DNA from: Acidobacteriota bacterium | GTDB lineage: Bacteria; Acidobacteriota; Terriglobia; Terriglobales; Acidobacteriaceae | Reading direction: 5' to 3' | Assembly: GCA_023410055.1 (NCBI GenBank) | Contig: JAEYQK010000051.1 | Span: 1-44,164 of the forward strand | Length of the DNA stretch: 44,164 bases | Shown: piece after piece, positions 1-7,436 of the stretch | Numbering within the stretch: the first letter of the stretch is position 1 | Layout of the letters: every line of letters begins with the position of its first letter | The notes under the pieces: generated by a model | The model's database searches: none | What the model saw: the letters and a program-made list of their open reading frames with translations, nothing else | Told to the model about the DNA's origin: nothing | Program-made: the position numbers and the translations under genes

Positions 1-1
1 T

Positions 2-466
2 GGCGGCCTGACAATGCCACCCGCGAAGAAGCGGGCGGTGGTTGCGTGTATGGACGCGCGCCTGACAATCGAGCCGATGTTGGGACTGAAAACCGGCGAG
101 GCGCACATTATTCGGAATGCTGGGGGAATCGTAACCGAGGATGCGTTGCGGTCGTTGATCATCTCAGAGCAACTACTGGGGACGGGCGAGATCATCATCA
201 TCAACCACACGGATTGCGGGATGCTGACCTTCAAGGATCATGAACTAGAACAAAAGTTGAAAGACCAGACCGGTGTGACGCCGATAGCACCGACACGGTT
301 CTTTGCGTTCAGCGATCTGGAAGAAAATGTGCGCGAGCAGATCGGGAAACTCCAGCTGCATCCGTGGATACCGAAATCGATTGCGATCAGGGGCTTTGTC
401 TACGATGTGAAGACGGGGAAGTTGCACGAGGTGTCCACCGTTGCGGAGGCGAGGAAGGCGGCCTAG
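2..466 (+). CDS. beta-class carbonic anhydrase family protein (5' end missing)
   Basis: The reading frame is open from the first bases of the window, so the gene starts upstream. An ATG at 14 lies inside the frame, just before a PPAKK stretch that in this family sits after an N-terminal helix, so it is probably not the start. Beta-carbonic anhydrases bind zinc through Cys-x-Asp-x-Arg and a later His-x-x-Cys. Both are visible, as CMDAR shortly after PPAKK and as HTDCG in the middle. The family interconverts CO2 and bicarbonate in the cytoplasm. The protein is short and matches the compact, widely spread beta-CA-like subgroup often annotated only as carbonic anhydrase, so catalytic activity is inferred. 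The gene converges on the TolC-type gene, with a hairpin between them. Confidence 0.85.
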   Translation, partial: GGLTMPPAKKRAVVACMDARLTIEPMLGLKTGEAHIIRNAGGIVTEDALRSLIISEQLLGTGEIIIINHTDCGMLTFKDHELEQKLKDQTGVTPIAPTRFFAFSDLEENVREQIGKLQLHPWIPKSIAIRGFVYDVKTGKLHEVSTVAEARKAA

Positions 467-481
467 GGAACTCAGGTGAAA

Positions 482-514
482 GAAAAATCCGGCACGAGCA
501 TGAACTCGTGCCGG
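482..514 (-). terminator. Rho-independent terminator of the TolC-type gene
   Basis: A perfect 10-bp stem (CCGGCACGAG at 489-498 with CTCGTGCCGG at 505-514) has a 6-nt loop. Read on the minus strand it is followed by an ATTTTTCT tract (482-488). It lies 24 bases past the stop codon of the minus-strand TolC-type gene. It may also slow transcription arriving from the carbonic anhydrase gene, but there is no T-tract on that side. Confidence 0.8.
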
Positions 515-537
515 TTCGGAGTTGGAGAAAGATACCT

Positions 538-2526
538 CTATTGTTGAGCCTGTGGAACCTGTTGCTGCTGGGTCGGCGTGGCGTCCTGACGCGGAGCCGC
601 CGTCGGAACCATCGGGAGTTTGTTGACGTTACCGCTCTCGGCATCTGCGATGTCGATGCCGAGGTGGGTAAGCGTCAAGCCCGTGGACTCATCGAGTGCG
701 ACCTTTGATTTCTCGTAGGCAGACTTGGCAGCCACGAGATTGCTTTCAGCTGTAGCCAGGTCACGCTGCATCTGGAGCACGTTGTACGTGGTGGATGCGC
801 CGAGCGCGTACTTCTTCTGTTCGGCATCAAGCGACTGCTGAGCCAACTCGCGGCCCTTGATCGCAGCCTCCACGCGGGCGCGATTCTGCTGAACAGCAAA
901 CTGCTTATTGCGGACATCGATACGGATCTGGTTCTGAAGCTGCTGGAGGCGGGCCTGTGCCTGCCGAAATTCCAGTTCGGACCGGACCTGATCGGCCTGA
1001 GCCGCACGGTTCCGAATCGGGATATTGAGCTGAATGCCGATTCCCTTGTCAGGGTAGGCACCTCCGAAGACATCGCCGAGGACGTCGCCGTAGCCTGTGC
1101 CAGCAAGACCGCTGCCTGCCAAGCTGTCGCCGCCTATTCCCGAGCCACCGTACCAGCCGACAAGATTCAGGGTGGGCAGCATGGCATTGCGAGCCGCTTT
1201 CTTCGTGATCTCGCGGTTGGTGAGGTCTATCTGGGACAGGGCCAACTCGGGACGATGCGCAAGGGCATCGGCGATGAGGTCCTGCACCGGGACTACCTCT
1301 TCGTTCTTGGGCAACTCCATCGTGTCGGTCGGAATGACTGCAATTGCGGCAACGTTTTGATCCGCCATATCACGGCTGATCGCGTTGATCATGAGAAGCT
1401 GCTGAAGCTGAAGGTTCGTCTGCGAAACGATGAGGTCCTGGCTGCTTGCGGCCGCCTGGCTCTCAGCGCGAACTACTTCGATGGGCGCCAGAGTGCCGAT
1501 CTCGACCTGTTTGCGATTGTCCGCAAGAAGCCGTTCCGCCAACGCAACCGCCCGTTCCTTGGATTTTACGTCTTCGTAGGCGTTGACCAGGTCCCAGTAG
1601 ATATTTTCAATCTGGGAGACCGTTGAAATTACCTGTTGGCGAAATGCCACGTCGGAGATCTCACGGTTGTTCTTTGCGATGCGGATGTTTCGCGTGTTCG
1701 TGCCAATGCCGAAACCAGCGAGAAGAGGCTGCGTTACAACGAGCGAGAAACTCGAACTCAACTGCGGGTTGAATGCAGACACGCGACTGGAGACACTGCT
1801 GCTGGAAGCATTGCGCGAGTTGTTAAGGCCAAAGCTTAGTTGCGTGCCTGTCGCAAACCCCTGCAGATAGCTGAAGTTGGCGCTCGTGGTGTTGCTTTGA
1901 AGGCCAAAGATACCGGCGACCGGTGCTCCCGTCGACGTGTTGTAGTACGTTTGGAATGCTTGATTTCTGTCGAAACGGACCGTGCTGGTCAGAACGGGAT
2001 CGAAAGAAGGAATCGAAGCACCTACGCCTGAGGTCGAAGCGACGATTCCACCGCTGCCCGTGCCGGCGCCTCCGGCCGCTGCCGATGTCCCACCCGCGCC
2101 TCCACCGGACGCGCCTGCACCGCCGGTCACGCCACTGCCTGTGCCGCCGGGAGTACCTGATACCACGCCCGTGTTAACGCCGCGGACACCGCTCCCTGCT
2201 TTCGATCGCAGGAGGTCGGTATCAGCGATAGGAAGGTTGTAACGCGCAATCGTGAGGTCAAGGTTGTTCTCGAGGGCCAACGCGATGGCGTCACTCATGG
2301 AGAGCATCAGCTTGCCATCTCTGATCAGCGACCGAATGCGTGCGCTGTTGGCGAAACTCGGTTGCGCGACCGAACGGCCTGTATATGGACCGACCGGGTT
2401 GGGCAAATAGCCCTGCCCCTTGGAGTACTGCCCATTTGTTTGTGCCACGCTACTGATCGTGAACGAACCGAGCAGTCCAAGTACGGCAAGCTTTTTAGCA
2501 GAGTTCAAAAAACGCGAAAAACTCAT
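538..2526 (-). CDS. TolC family outer-membrane efflux protein with Gly-rich insertion
   Basis: This is a 662-residue exported protein. A signal peptide covers about residues 1-28 (KK, then a hydrophobic run ending near SVAQ). The family forms trimeric outer-membrane/periplasmic channels that work with inner-membrane efflux pumps and adaptors. Two repeated OEP domains are recognisable: DAIALALENNLDL near residue 80 begins the first, and the second half has long amphipathic helices such as QADQVRSELEFRQAQ and the pattern ALGASTTYNVLQMQRDLA. Residues about 110-171 are almost only Gly, Ala, Ser, Thr and Val, an insertion not typical of E. coli TolC (about 490 residues). The C-terminus is Gln/Pro-rich. 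ATG at 2526 is preceded by GGAG at 8 nt. No pump gene is adjacent; an adaptor lies 29 kb away. The family call is firm; the substrate is unknown. Confidence 0.9.
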   Translation of the reverse strand: MSFSRFLNSAKKLAVLGLLGSFTISSVAQTNGQYSKGQGYLPNPVGPYTGRSVAQPSFANSARIRSLIRDGKLMLSMSDAIALALENNLDLTIARYNLPIADTDLLRSKAGSGVRGVNTGVVSGTPGGTGSGVTGGAGASGGGAGGTSAAAGGAGTGSGGIVASTSGVGASIPSFDPVLTSTVRFDRNQAFQTYYNTSTGAPVAGIFGLQSNTTSANFSYLQGFATGTQLSFGLNNSRNASSSSVSSRVSAFNPQLSSSFSLVVTQPLLAGFGIGTNTRNIRIAKNNREISDVAFRQQVISTVSQIENIYWDLVNAYEDVKSKERAVALAERLLADNRKQVEIGTLAPIEVVRAESQAAASSQDLIVSQTNLQLQQLLMINAISRDMADQNVAAIAVIPTDTMELPKNEEVVPVQDLIADALAHRPELALSQIDLTNREITKKAARNAMLPTLNLVGWYGGSGIGGDSLAGSGLAGTGYGDVLGDVFGGAYPDKGIGIQLNIPIRNRAAQADQVRSELEFRQAQARLQQLQNQIRIDVRNKQFAVQQNRARVEAAIKGRELAQQSLDAEQKKYALGASTTYNVLQMQRDLATAESNLVAAKSAYEKSKVALDESTGLTLTHLGIDIADAESGNVNKLPMVPTAAPRQDATPTQQQQVPQAQQ

Positions 2527-2718
2527 CTCGCTATCTCCGAAACAGAATGGCTGGCAAAAAACTGTTGCTTTGACTCAGTCTGAAAGACCGTACTGAGTTT
2601 CATTCGTCACCAGGTTCTACGAAAAAAACAGGTAAATAGTTCACTCATTTGTGCCATTTTCACAGAATTGCGAGTCGTTTTCGTAGAATGTCCCTGAACA
2701 CCGTAGTATAGCTGACTG

Positions 2719-2746
2719 GTAAGCAAACACTTACGTCGAAACGTAA
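2719..2746. promoter_or_regulatory. two overlapping inverted repeats in the TolC/truA divergent region
   Basis: The 224-bp spacer between the two divergent genes must hold both promoters. Next to truA are GTAAG (2719-2723) with CTTAC (2730-2734), and TTACGT (2731-2736) with ACGTAA (2741-2746, 4-nt loop). The two pairs share TTAC, so they are mutually exclusive as hairpins. As DNA they could be a repressor site. The second hairpin ends 4 nt before the truA ATG. The role is inferred. Confidence 0.35.
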
Positions 2747-2750
2747 AGAA

Positions 2751-3509
2751 ATGTCGCGCAATCTCAAACTCGTTGTCGCATACGACGGAACGGATTTCAA
2801 TGGCTGGCAGGTTCAGCCCGGATTGCCAACTATTCAAGGGACATTGGCGGAGTGCATAACGCGCATCACGGGTGAAGACGTGCTACCGCAAGGGTCGGGG
2901 CGAACCGATGCGGGAGTCCATGCCCTGGGACAAGTGGTGACGTTTTCGACCGAGTCAGCGATTCCTGCTGCGGGGCTGGCTATTGCATTGAATGACCGGT
3001 TGCCGGCCGCAATTCGGGTCATGAGCGCGGAAGAGGTTGCTAAGGAGTTTCACGCGCGGAAGTCGGCCCACGCCAAGACGTATCGGTATCGGATTTACCG
3101 CGGAGATATCTGTTCTCCGTTTGTGGCGCGCTACGTATATCACCATCCATACCCGCTGGACGAAGTGGCTATGGCCGAGGCGGCAACGATGGTTGTTGGA
3201 GAGTACGATTTCACGTCGTTCGCGGCTGTTGACCCGGAGCGCGGACGCGAGAACGAAACGCCGTCGAACGTGCGAACAATTTACCAGTCGGCATGGGAGC
3301 GCGCTGGCGACGAATTTTCGTACGAGGTGCGGGGCAGCGGCTTTTTGCACCACATGGTAAGGAATCTTGTGGGTACGTTTGTGCTGGTTGGCAAGAGAAC
3401 GTTAAAGCCAAAAGACGTTTTGCGGATCATAGAAGCTCGCAGCCGCTCGGCGAATCCGGGGGCCACCGCTCCCGCAACTGGACTCTGCCTGGTGAGCGTC
3501 GAATATTAG
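2751..3509 (+). CDS. truA: tRNA pseudouridine(38-40) synthase TruA
   Basis: TruA isomerises uridines 38-40 of the tRNA anticodon stem-loop to pseudouridine in the cytoplasm. The 252-residue product has the usual family length. It opens with LKLVVAYDGTDFNGWQVQP, a typical TruA N-terminus. GRTDAGVHALGQV near residues 50-62 carries the catalytic aspartate. A second conserved block, GSGFLHHMVRNLVGT, lies near residues 195-210. The ATG at 2751 has only a weak AAAGAA upstream and follows a small hairpin. The gene stands alone on its strand, divergent from the TolC-type gene and convergent with the NTF2-like gene. Confidence 0.96.
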   Translation: MSRNLKLVVAYDGTDFNGWQVQPGLPTIQGTLAECITRITGEDVLPQGSGRTDAGVHALGQVVTFSTESAIPAAGLAIALNDRLPAAIRVMSAEEVAKEFHARKSAHAKTYRYRIYRGDICSPFVARYVYHHPYPLDEVAMAEAATMVVGEYDFTSFAAVDPERGRENETPSNVRTIYQSAWERAGDEFSYEVRGSGFLHHMVRNLVGTFVLVGKRTLKPKDVLRIIEARSRSANPGATAPATGLCLVSVEY

Positions 3510-3554
3510 CGAGATTTTCCGAATGATAGCAGACGTGGAACTCGCCGCTTGGAC

Positions 3555-3977
3555 CTACTTCGGGGCTAGCTTGGGTTGCGTCAGTGACCAGTGGGAGTGG
3601 ACAATCTCCCATTGATTGCCGTGACGTTCGAAGACCTCAGTGGTGTTCCAGCGCATGGTGCCTTCGCTTCCATGGCATACCAGGTTGTATGTAAGCACGG
3701 CGACATAGCCGGAGACCCTGACCTTCGGACAAATCATTTGGTAACTGTCGAGCTTGATGTGTCCGCGAATGCCGTCGTACAGAATCTTGAGGGCGTCACG
3801 ACCGTCAAGTCGGCGTTCCATAAAAGGATCAAAATAGACCACGTCAAGTGCCGAGATTTCCAGGAATCCGTCTGGGTCGCCCTTGCCCCAGCGATCGAGC
3901 GCGGCACGTTCCATTTCGATGATCGTTTCCGCAACATCAATTGAAGGTTCCAACGGAGGACGGAATACCACGGTCAT
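3555..3977 (-). CDS. NTF2-like / SnoaL-type (DUF4440-like) protein
   Basis: A 140-residue cone-fold protein of the NTF2-like superfamily. After an N-terminal helix (ETIIEMERAALDRWGKGDPDGFLE) comes the DVVYFDPFMERRLDGRDAL pattern typical of SnoaL/DUF4440 proteins, then strands ending in VFERHGNQWEIVHSHWS. Members serve as small-molecule isomerases, polyketide cyclases or ligand-binding proteins. Nothing here identifies a substrate. The reading frame extends upstream to a TTG at 4007. I prefer the ATG at 3977 because GGAG sits 7 nt before it. No signal peptide is seen, so it is probably cytoplasmic. It is monocistronic and convergent with truA. Confidence 0.8.
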   Translation of the reverse strand: MTVVFRPPLEPSIDVAETIIEMERAALDRWGKGDPDGFLEISALDVVYFDPFMERRLDGRDALKILYDGIRGHIKLDSYQMICPKVRVSGYVAVLTYNLVCHGSEGTMRWNTTEVFERHGNQWEIVHSHWSLTQPKLAPK

Positions 3978-4196
3978 AAATCGGCTCCGATCATTTTCTG
4001 ACCTCAAAATTTACCACGGGAGAAGCAGATAGCCATCAGTCTCTTTGGTACATGTAGCGAAGACGTCAAGAGCGCTAGGCAGTCCTCCGGCCAGAGTTGA
4101 AGGTGCTGCTGATGTTTTCACGATAGAATTATTTCTTGTGAGTGGTGCTGTGACTCTTGGAAGTGAGGGTCGGGCAGCTCGGATGAGGGGTTCAAA

Positions 4197-4544
4197 TTGT
4201 CAACAACGCAGGTCCAGGTCTCGCAGGAGATGGTAAACGATCAGGGAAGCGTGCCACAGTTGCCGCACCACAGGGTGAAGATCAAGAAGCCGCTGCAGCG
4301 CTCCTGCAACGAGAAGGACGATAAAGGGAAGATCTGCGGTGGCCACCTAAAGCGCTGGTTTTATAGCGCCGATTCGGTCGAGCAGGCATGCGGTGACATG
4401 GAGCAGGCTTACGGGAAGGATGCGGAGGTCTACCGCTGCGAGTACTGCAAAACGTTGTATCTACCTAGTCCGGAGGACCCGAAGCAGAATGTGGCTGGCC
4501 GAGGGAGGGTTTCGGTGTTTGGTTTGACAGTAACGGAGAAATAG
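4197..4544 (+). CDS. small Cys-rich, zinc-ribbon-like protein of unknown function
   Basis: The product has 115 residues and I do not recognise a named family. It has two cysteine pairs: one in SCNEKDDKGKICGG (C-x8-C), the other in YRCEYC (C-x2-C), about 40 residues apart. This spacing suggests a structural zinc site. The C-terminal half also has ACGDMEQAYG. A basic segment (HHRVKIKKPLQR) precedes the first cysteine. The proposed start is TTG at 4197 with AGGGG about 7 nt upstream. The next in-frame ATG, at 4230, has GGAG touching it, which is too close. A terminator hairpin follows the stop, which supports a real gene. Confidence 0.6.
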   Translation: MSTTQVQVSQEMVNDQGSVPQLPHHRVKIKKPLQRSCNEKDDKGKICGGHLKRWFYSADSVEQACGDMEQAYGKDAEVYRCEYCKTLYLPSPEDPKQNVAGRGRVSVFGLTVTEK

Positions 4545-4565
4545 GTGACCGTGAATTCGCGGCTG

Positions 4566-4594
4566 AGCGGGCCTTCGGGTCCGCTTTTGCTTTT
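4566..4594 (+). terminator. terminator after the zinc-ribbon-like gene
   Basis: AGCGGGCC (4566-4573) pairs with GGTCCGCT (4578-4585) through a TTCG tetraloop, with one G-T wobble. TTTTGCTTTT follows. It starts 22 bases after the stop codon. Confidence 0.75.
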
Positions 4595-4776
4595 GATGAA
4601 GCTAATCAGCTGACCTGAAGTTCCCTGGACAGCCGGTGGGTGACCATCGGAGCGTAGCGGCTTCAAACCCGGATTCTGCATCTTTAGCTAAGGCAGCGTC
4701 ACTTCGGCGACTAAAGTGCACAGTCAGAGGTCGCCAACGGTGCTGTTGCGAATGAGCGCATGAGGGCCAGCCGCGC
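4595..4776 (+). promoter_or_regulatory. possible structured leader of the LeuA-like gene
   Basis: This 182-bp spacer must hold the promoter of the next gene. It contains a 7-bp hairpin with a GTGA (GNRA) loop, CCGGTGG/CCATCGG at 4633-4650 with one G-T pair. It also has a CTTTAG...CTAAAG pairing (4681-4686 with 4711-4716). I cannot match it to a known riboswitch or T-box, and no leader peptide rich in branched-chain codons was found. Confidence 0.25.
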
Positions 4777-6042
4777 GTGAATTCGGATCTGATTTTTGAC
4801 TGGAACAAACTCGGGCCGGGCAATGGGCATTTTCAGCGGACGGTACTACTCAACGACGAAACCTTAAGGGACGGGCTGCAATCCCCGTCAGTCCGCGATC
4901 CGTCGATCTCCGAGAAAATAGAAATATTGCACCTCATGGAGGAGATCGGGATTAGTTCGCTTGATCTTGGACTTCCCGGGGCGGGCCCACGGGCCGTGTC
5001 CCACGTCGAGAATCTGGCGCGCGAGATTGTCCGGTGCAAGTTGAAAATCAAGGCTAACTGCGCGGCGCGCACCCACCATGACGATATCCGTCCGATTGCG
5101 GAGATTGTAGATAGGACTGGACTACGGATCGAGGCCGCGACTTTCTTAGGTTCGAGTCCGATTCGGCGGTTTACAGAGGGCTGGAGCGACGAGTTTTTGC
5201 TGAGAACAACCGAGACGGCCGTGAAGTATGCGCGCTCGCTCGGGCTGGATGTGATGTATGTGACCGAGGATACGACGCGATGCGATCCGGAAACCATCAA
5301 AAGGCTTTACAGTTGTGCGATTGGGAATGGAGCGAGTGCGATCGTTATCTGCGACACGGCGGGTCATGCGACTCCGATGGGCGTTTTCGCACTAGTGAAG
5401 TTTGTTATCCAGGAAGTGGTGAAACCGAGCGGCGAGAAGATCAGAGTGGATTGGCACGGGCATTGTGATCGAGGGCTAGCGGTGCCAAACTCGCTGGCGG
5501 CCATCGCGGCAGGAGCGGATTCGATTCACGGTTCTGCGCTGGGGCTCGGCGAGCGCGTCGGGAACACGCAGATGGACCAGATGCTGGTTAACCTGAAGTT
5601 GATGGGCATCGCGCCGTGGGATACCCAGGATTTGTGCAAGCTGAAGGACTATTGTTATGCGATTTCGCGGGCGACTGAGGTCCCGATCCCGAAGAATTAT
5701 CCGGTAGTGGGCGAGGATGCGTTCCGTACGGCCACAGGCGTACACGCGGCGGCTATCATCAAGGCATTCAAGAAGGGCGATCTGGAATTGGCTAACAACG
5801 TCTATTCGGGCGTGCCCTCTCACTATTTCGGACTGGAGCAAACCATCGAGATCGGACCTATGAGCGGGAAGTCGAATGTGATTTACTGGTTGAAACGGCA
5901 CGGAATTGAGGCTAACGATGAAGTTGTGGAGCGCATCTTTGCCCGGGCAAAGACCTCGGATCGGCTCCTTTCGGAGCTGGAGATTTTGACGCTTTGCCGG
6001 GAACCGGCGCAAAAACGACTGCATCCATTGACACGCGAGTAG
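4777..6042 (+). CDS. LeuA/homocitrate synthase-like HMGL family enzyme
   Basis: A 421-residue TIM-barrel enzyme of the HMGL-like family (2-isopropylmalate, homocitrate and citramalate synthases, HMG-CoA lyase), which make or break C-C bonds of 2-oxo acids with acyl-CoA. LNDETLRDGLQ near residues 25-35 supplies the metal-binding Asp and catalytic Arg. HGHCDRGLAVPNSLAAI at about 227-243 carries the His-x-His metal ligands. LGLGERVGNT at about 256-264 is the usual glycine-rich loop. True LeuA has about 510 residues with a C-terminal allosteric domain, which is absent here. The C-terminal ~100 residues look like the accessory subdomain only, so which condensation it catalyses is open. The start is GTG at 4777 with GAGGG about 10 nt upstream. 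No leucine or lysine biosynthesis genes are adjacent. Confidence 0.8.
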   Translation: MNSDLIFDWNKLGPGNGHFQRTVLLNDETLRDGLQSPSVRDPSISEKIEILHLMEEIGISSLDLGLPGAGPRAVSHVENLAREIVRCKLKIKANCAARTHHDDIRPIAEIVDRTGLRIEAATFLGSSPIRRFTEGWSDEFLLRTTETAVKYARSLGLDVMYVTEDTTRCDPETIKRLYSCAIGNGASAIVICDTAGHATPMGVFALVKFVIQEVVKPSGEKIRVDWHGHCDRGLAVPNSLAAIAAGADSIHGSALGLGERVGNTQMDQMLVNLKLMGIAPWDTQDLCKLKDYCYAISRATEVPIPKNYPVVGEDAFRTATGVHAAAIIKAFKKGDLELANNVYSGVPSHYFGLEQTIEIGPMSGKSNVIYWLKRHGIEANDEVVERIFARAKTSDRLLSELEILTLCREPAQKRLHPLTRE

Positions 6043-6119
6043 GCCTTCTTTCAGAACGTGCTAACCTCAATATCCGGAACCTGCTATCTTGTCTGCGCCG
6101 AGGTTCGGCAGCCGAACTA

Positions 6120-7436
6120 ATGAATGGGATCGGGTTGTGTACAGCTGTCATACTTGTGGTTTTATCCGTGACGAGCACGTCTATGAGCCAAACCGGCATT
6201 TCTGAGCAAAACTCGACCGCGACAAGCCGAACCATGCAACAGCAGGTTGCGCTTCTAGCAGAAGACCGTTCCGTTCATGACGCCTTCGAGTGGTTCAACT
6301 CGCAAAGGCGCACCTTGAGTGACCTACAATTGGAAGTAACGGCCATTCCTGCACCGCCATTTGGCGAAGGGCATCGAGCCGAATGGGCGAAGAAGAAGTT
6401 CCAAGAGCTCGGATTGAAACAGGTTGAGGTAGACGGGGAAGGAAATGTCCTCGGAGTACGGCCGGGAACTGAGGAGGGAGCGAAGTACCTCGCCCTGAGT
6501 GCTCATCTGGATACTGTATTTCCGAGTGGGACGAAGCTGAATGTAGGGCGCGATGGTGAGAAACTGCGTGGTCCCGGAATCTCGGACAACAGCGCAGGAA
6601 TCACAGCGTTGCTGGCGATCGCGGAGGCGATGCACAAGACGGGATTGAAGACGAAGGCTCCGATTGTGTTCGTTGCCAACGTTGGAGAAGAGGGAGAAGG
6701 CAATCTGAGGGGTATGCGACACATCTTCTCAGACGCGAAATGGAAGAATGCGATTGAGTACACGGTAGTGCTCGACGGCGGCGGAACGGACAGCATTGTT
6801 GCGCAAGGCCTTGGAAGCCGCCGCTTTCTCGTGACAATCAATGGGCCGGGTGGGCACTCATGGAGCGACTTTGGAACGCCGAATCCAGTCGTCGTGCTGG
6901 CGCGGGTGATAGATCGGTTTAACAGAACCTCGGTGCCTGCCAATCCCAAGACCACGTTCAATGTCGGGTCCATTAGCGGCGGGACTTCGGTTAATGCCAT
7001 CCCCGAAACAGCAAGCATGAAGGTGGATGTCCGATCATCTTCGCCGGTTGAAATCGACAGGGTTGAAAGATCGTTGAGAGCTTCGCTCAGTCAAGCCATG
7101 GCGGAGTTTTCGTCATTGCCGGATGGCAAGGCATTGCTGACGTGTAGCGTGAAGCTGATTGGTGATCGCCCCGCGGCGGAATTGCCGCAGAACGCGAGAA
7201 TCCTGCAAGCGGTTCGAGCCGTTGATGCGCAGTTGCATATTCAGACCAGAATGCAACGAGCGTCGACCGACGCAAACATCCCCTTATCGATGGGGCGCGA
7301 AGCACTGACGCTCGGGGCGGGCGGAACCGGCGGCGGCGCGCATACATTGCACGAGTGGTACGATCCGACGAACCGCGAACTGGGGCTGAAGCGAATACTA
7401 CTCTCCGTACTAATGTTGGCCGGGTTATCGCAATGA
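6120..7436 (+). CDS. exported M20-family metallopeptidase
   Basis: A 438-residue zinc-dependent exopeptidase of the M20 (PepT/ArgE/CPG2) type. A hydrophobic segment (LCTAVILVVLSVTST) at residues 7-22 suggests export or anchoring. Metal and catalytic residues are visible: SAHLDT (His129, Asp131), GISDNSAG (Asp156) and GEEGEG (Glu190/191). GPGGHSWSDFG marks the dimerisation lid, and GGGAHTLHEWYDP near the C-terminus gives the last zinc His. The frame extends back to a TTG inside the previous gene, but ATG at 6120 is the first good start. It lacks a clear Shine-Dalgarno and follows a GTTCGG/CCGAAC hairpin (6103-6117). The stop overlaps the next start (ATGA), so the two are probably translationally coupled. 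Confidence 0.88.
   Translation: MNGIGLCTAVILVVLSVTSTSMSQTGISEQNSTATSRTMQQQVALLAEDRSVHDAFEWFNSQRRTLSDLQLEVTAIPAPPFGEGHRAEWAKKKFQELGLKQVEVDGEGNVLGVRPGTEEGAKYLALSAHLDTVFPSGTKLNVGRDGEKLRGPGISDNSAGITALLAIAEAMHKTGLKTKAPIVFVANVGEEGEGNLRGMRHIFSDAKWKNAIEYTVVLDGGGTDSIVAQGLGSRRFLVTINGPGGHSWSDFGTPNPVVVLARVIDRFNRTSVPANPKTTFNVGSISGGTSVNAIPETASMKVDVRSSSPVEIDRVERSLRASLSQAMAEFSSLPDGKALLTCSVKLIGDRPAAELPQNARILQAVRAVDAQLHIQTRMQRASTDANIPLSMGREALTLGAGGTGGGAHTLHEWYDPTNRELGLKRILLSVLMLAGLSQ

Noticed and set aside
4625..4690. Selenocysteine-type tRNA suggested by a CTTCAAA loop
   Set aside because: The flanking bases do not form the anticodon stem or an acceptor stem, so no cloverleaf can be built.
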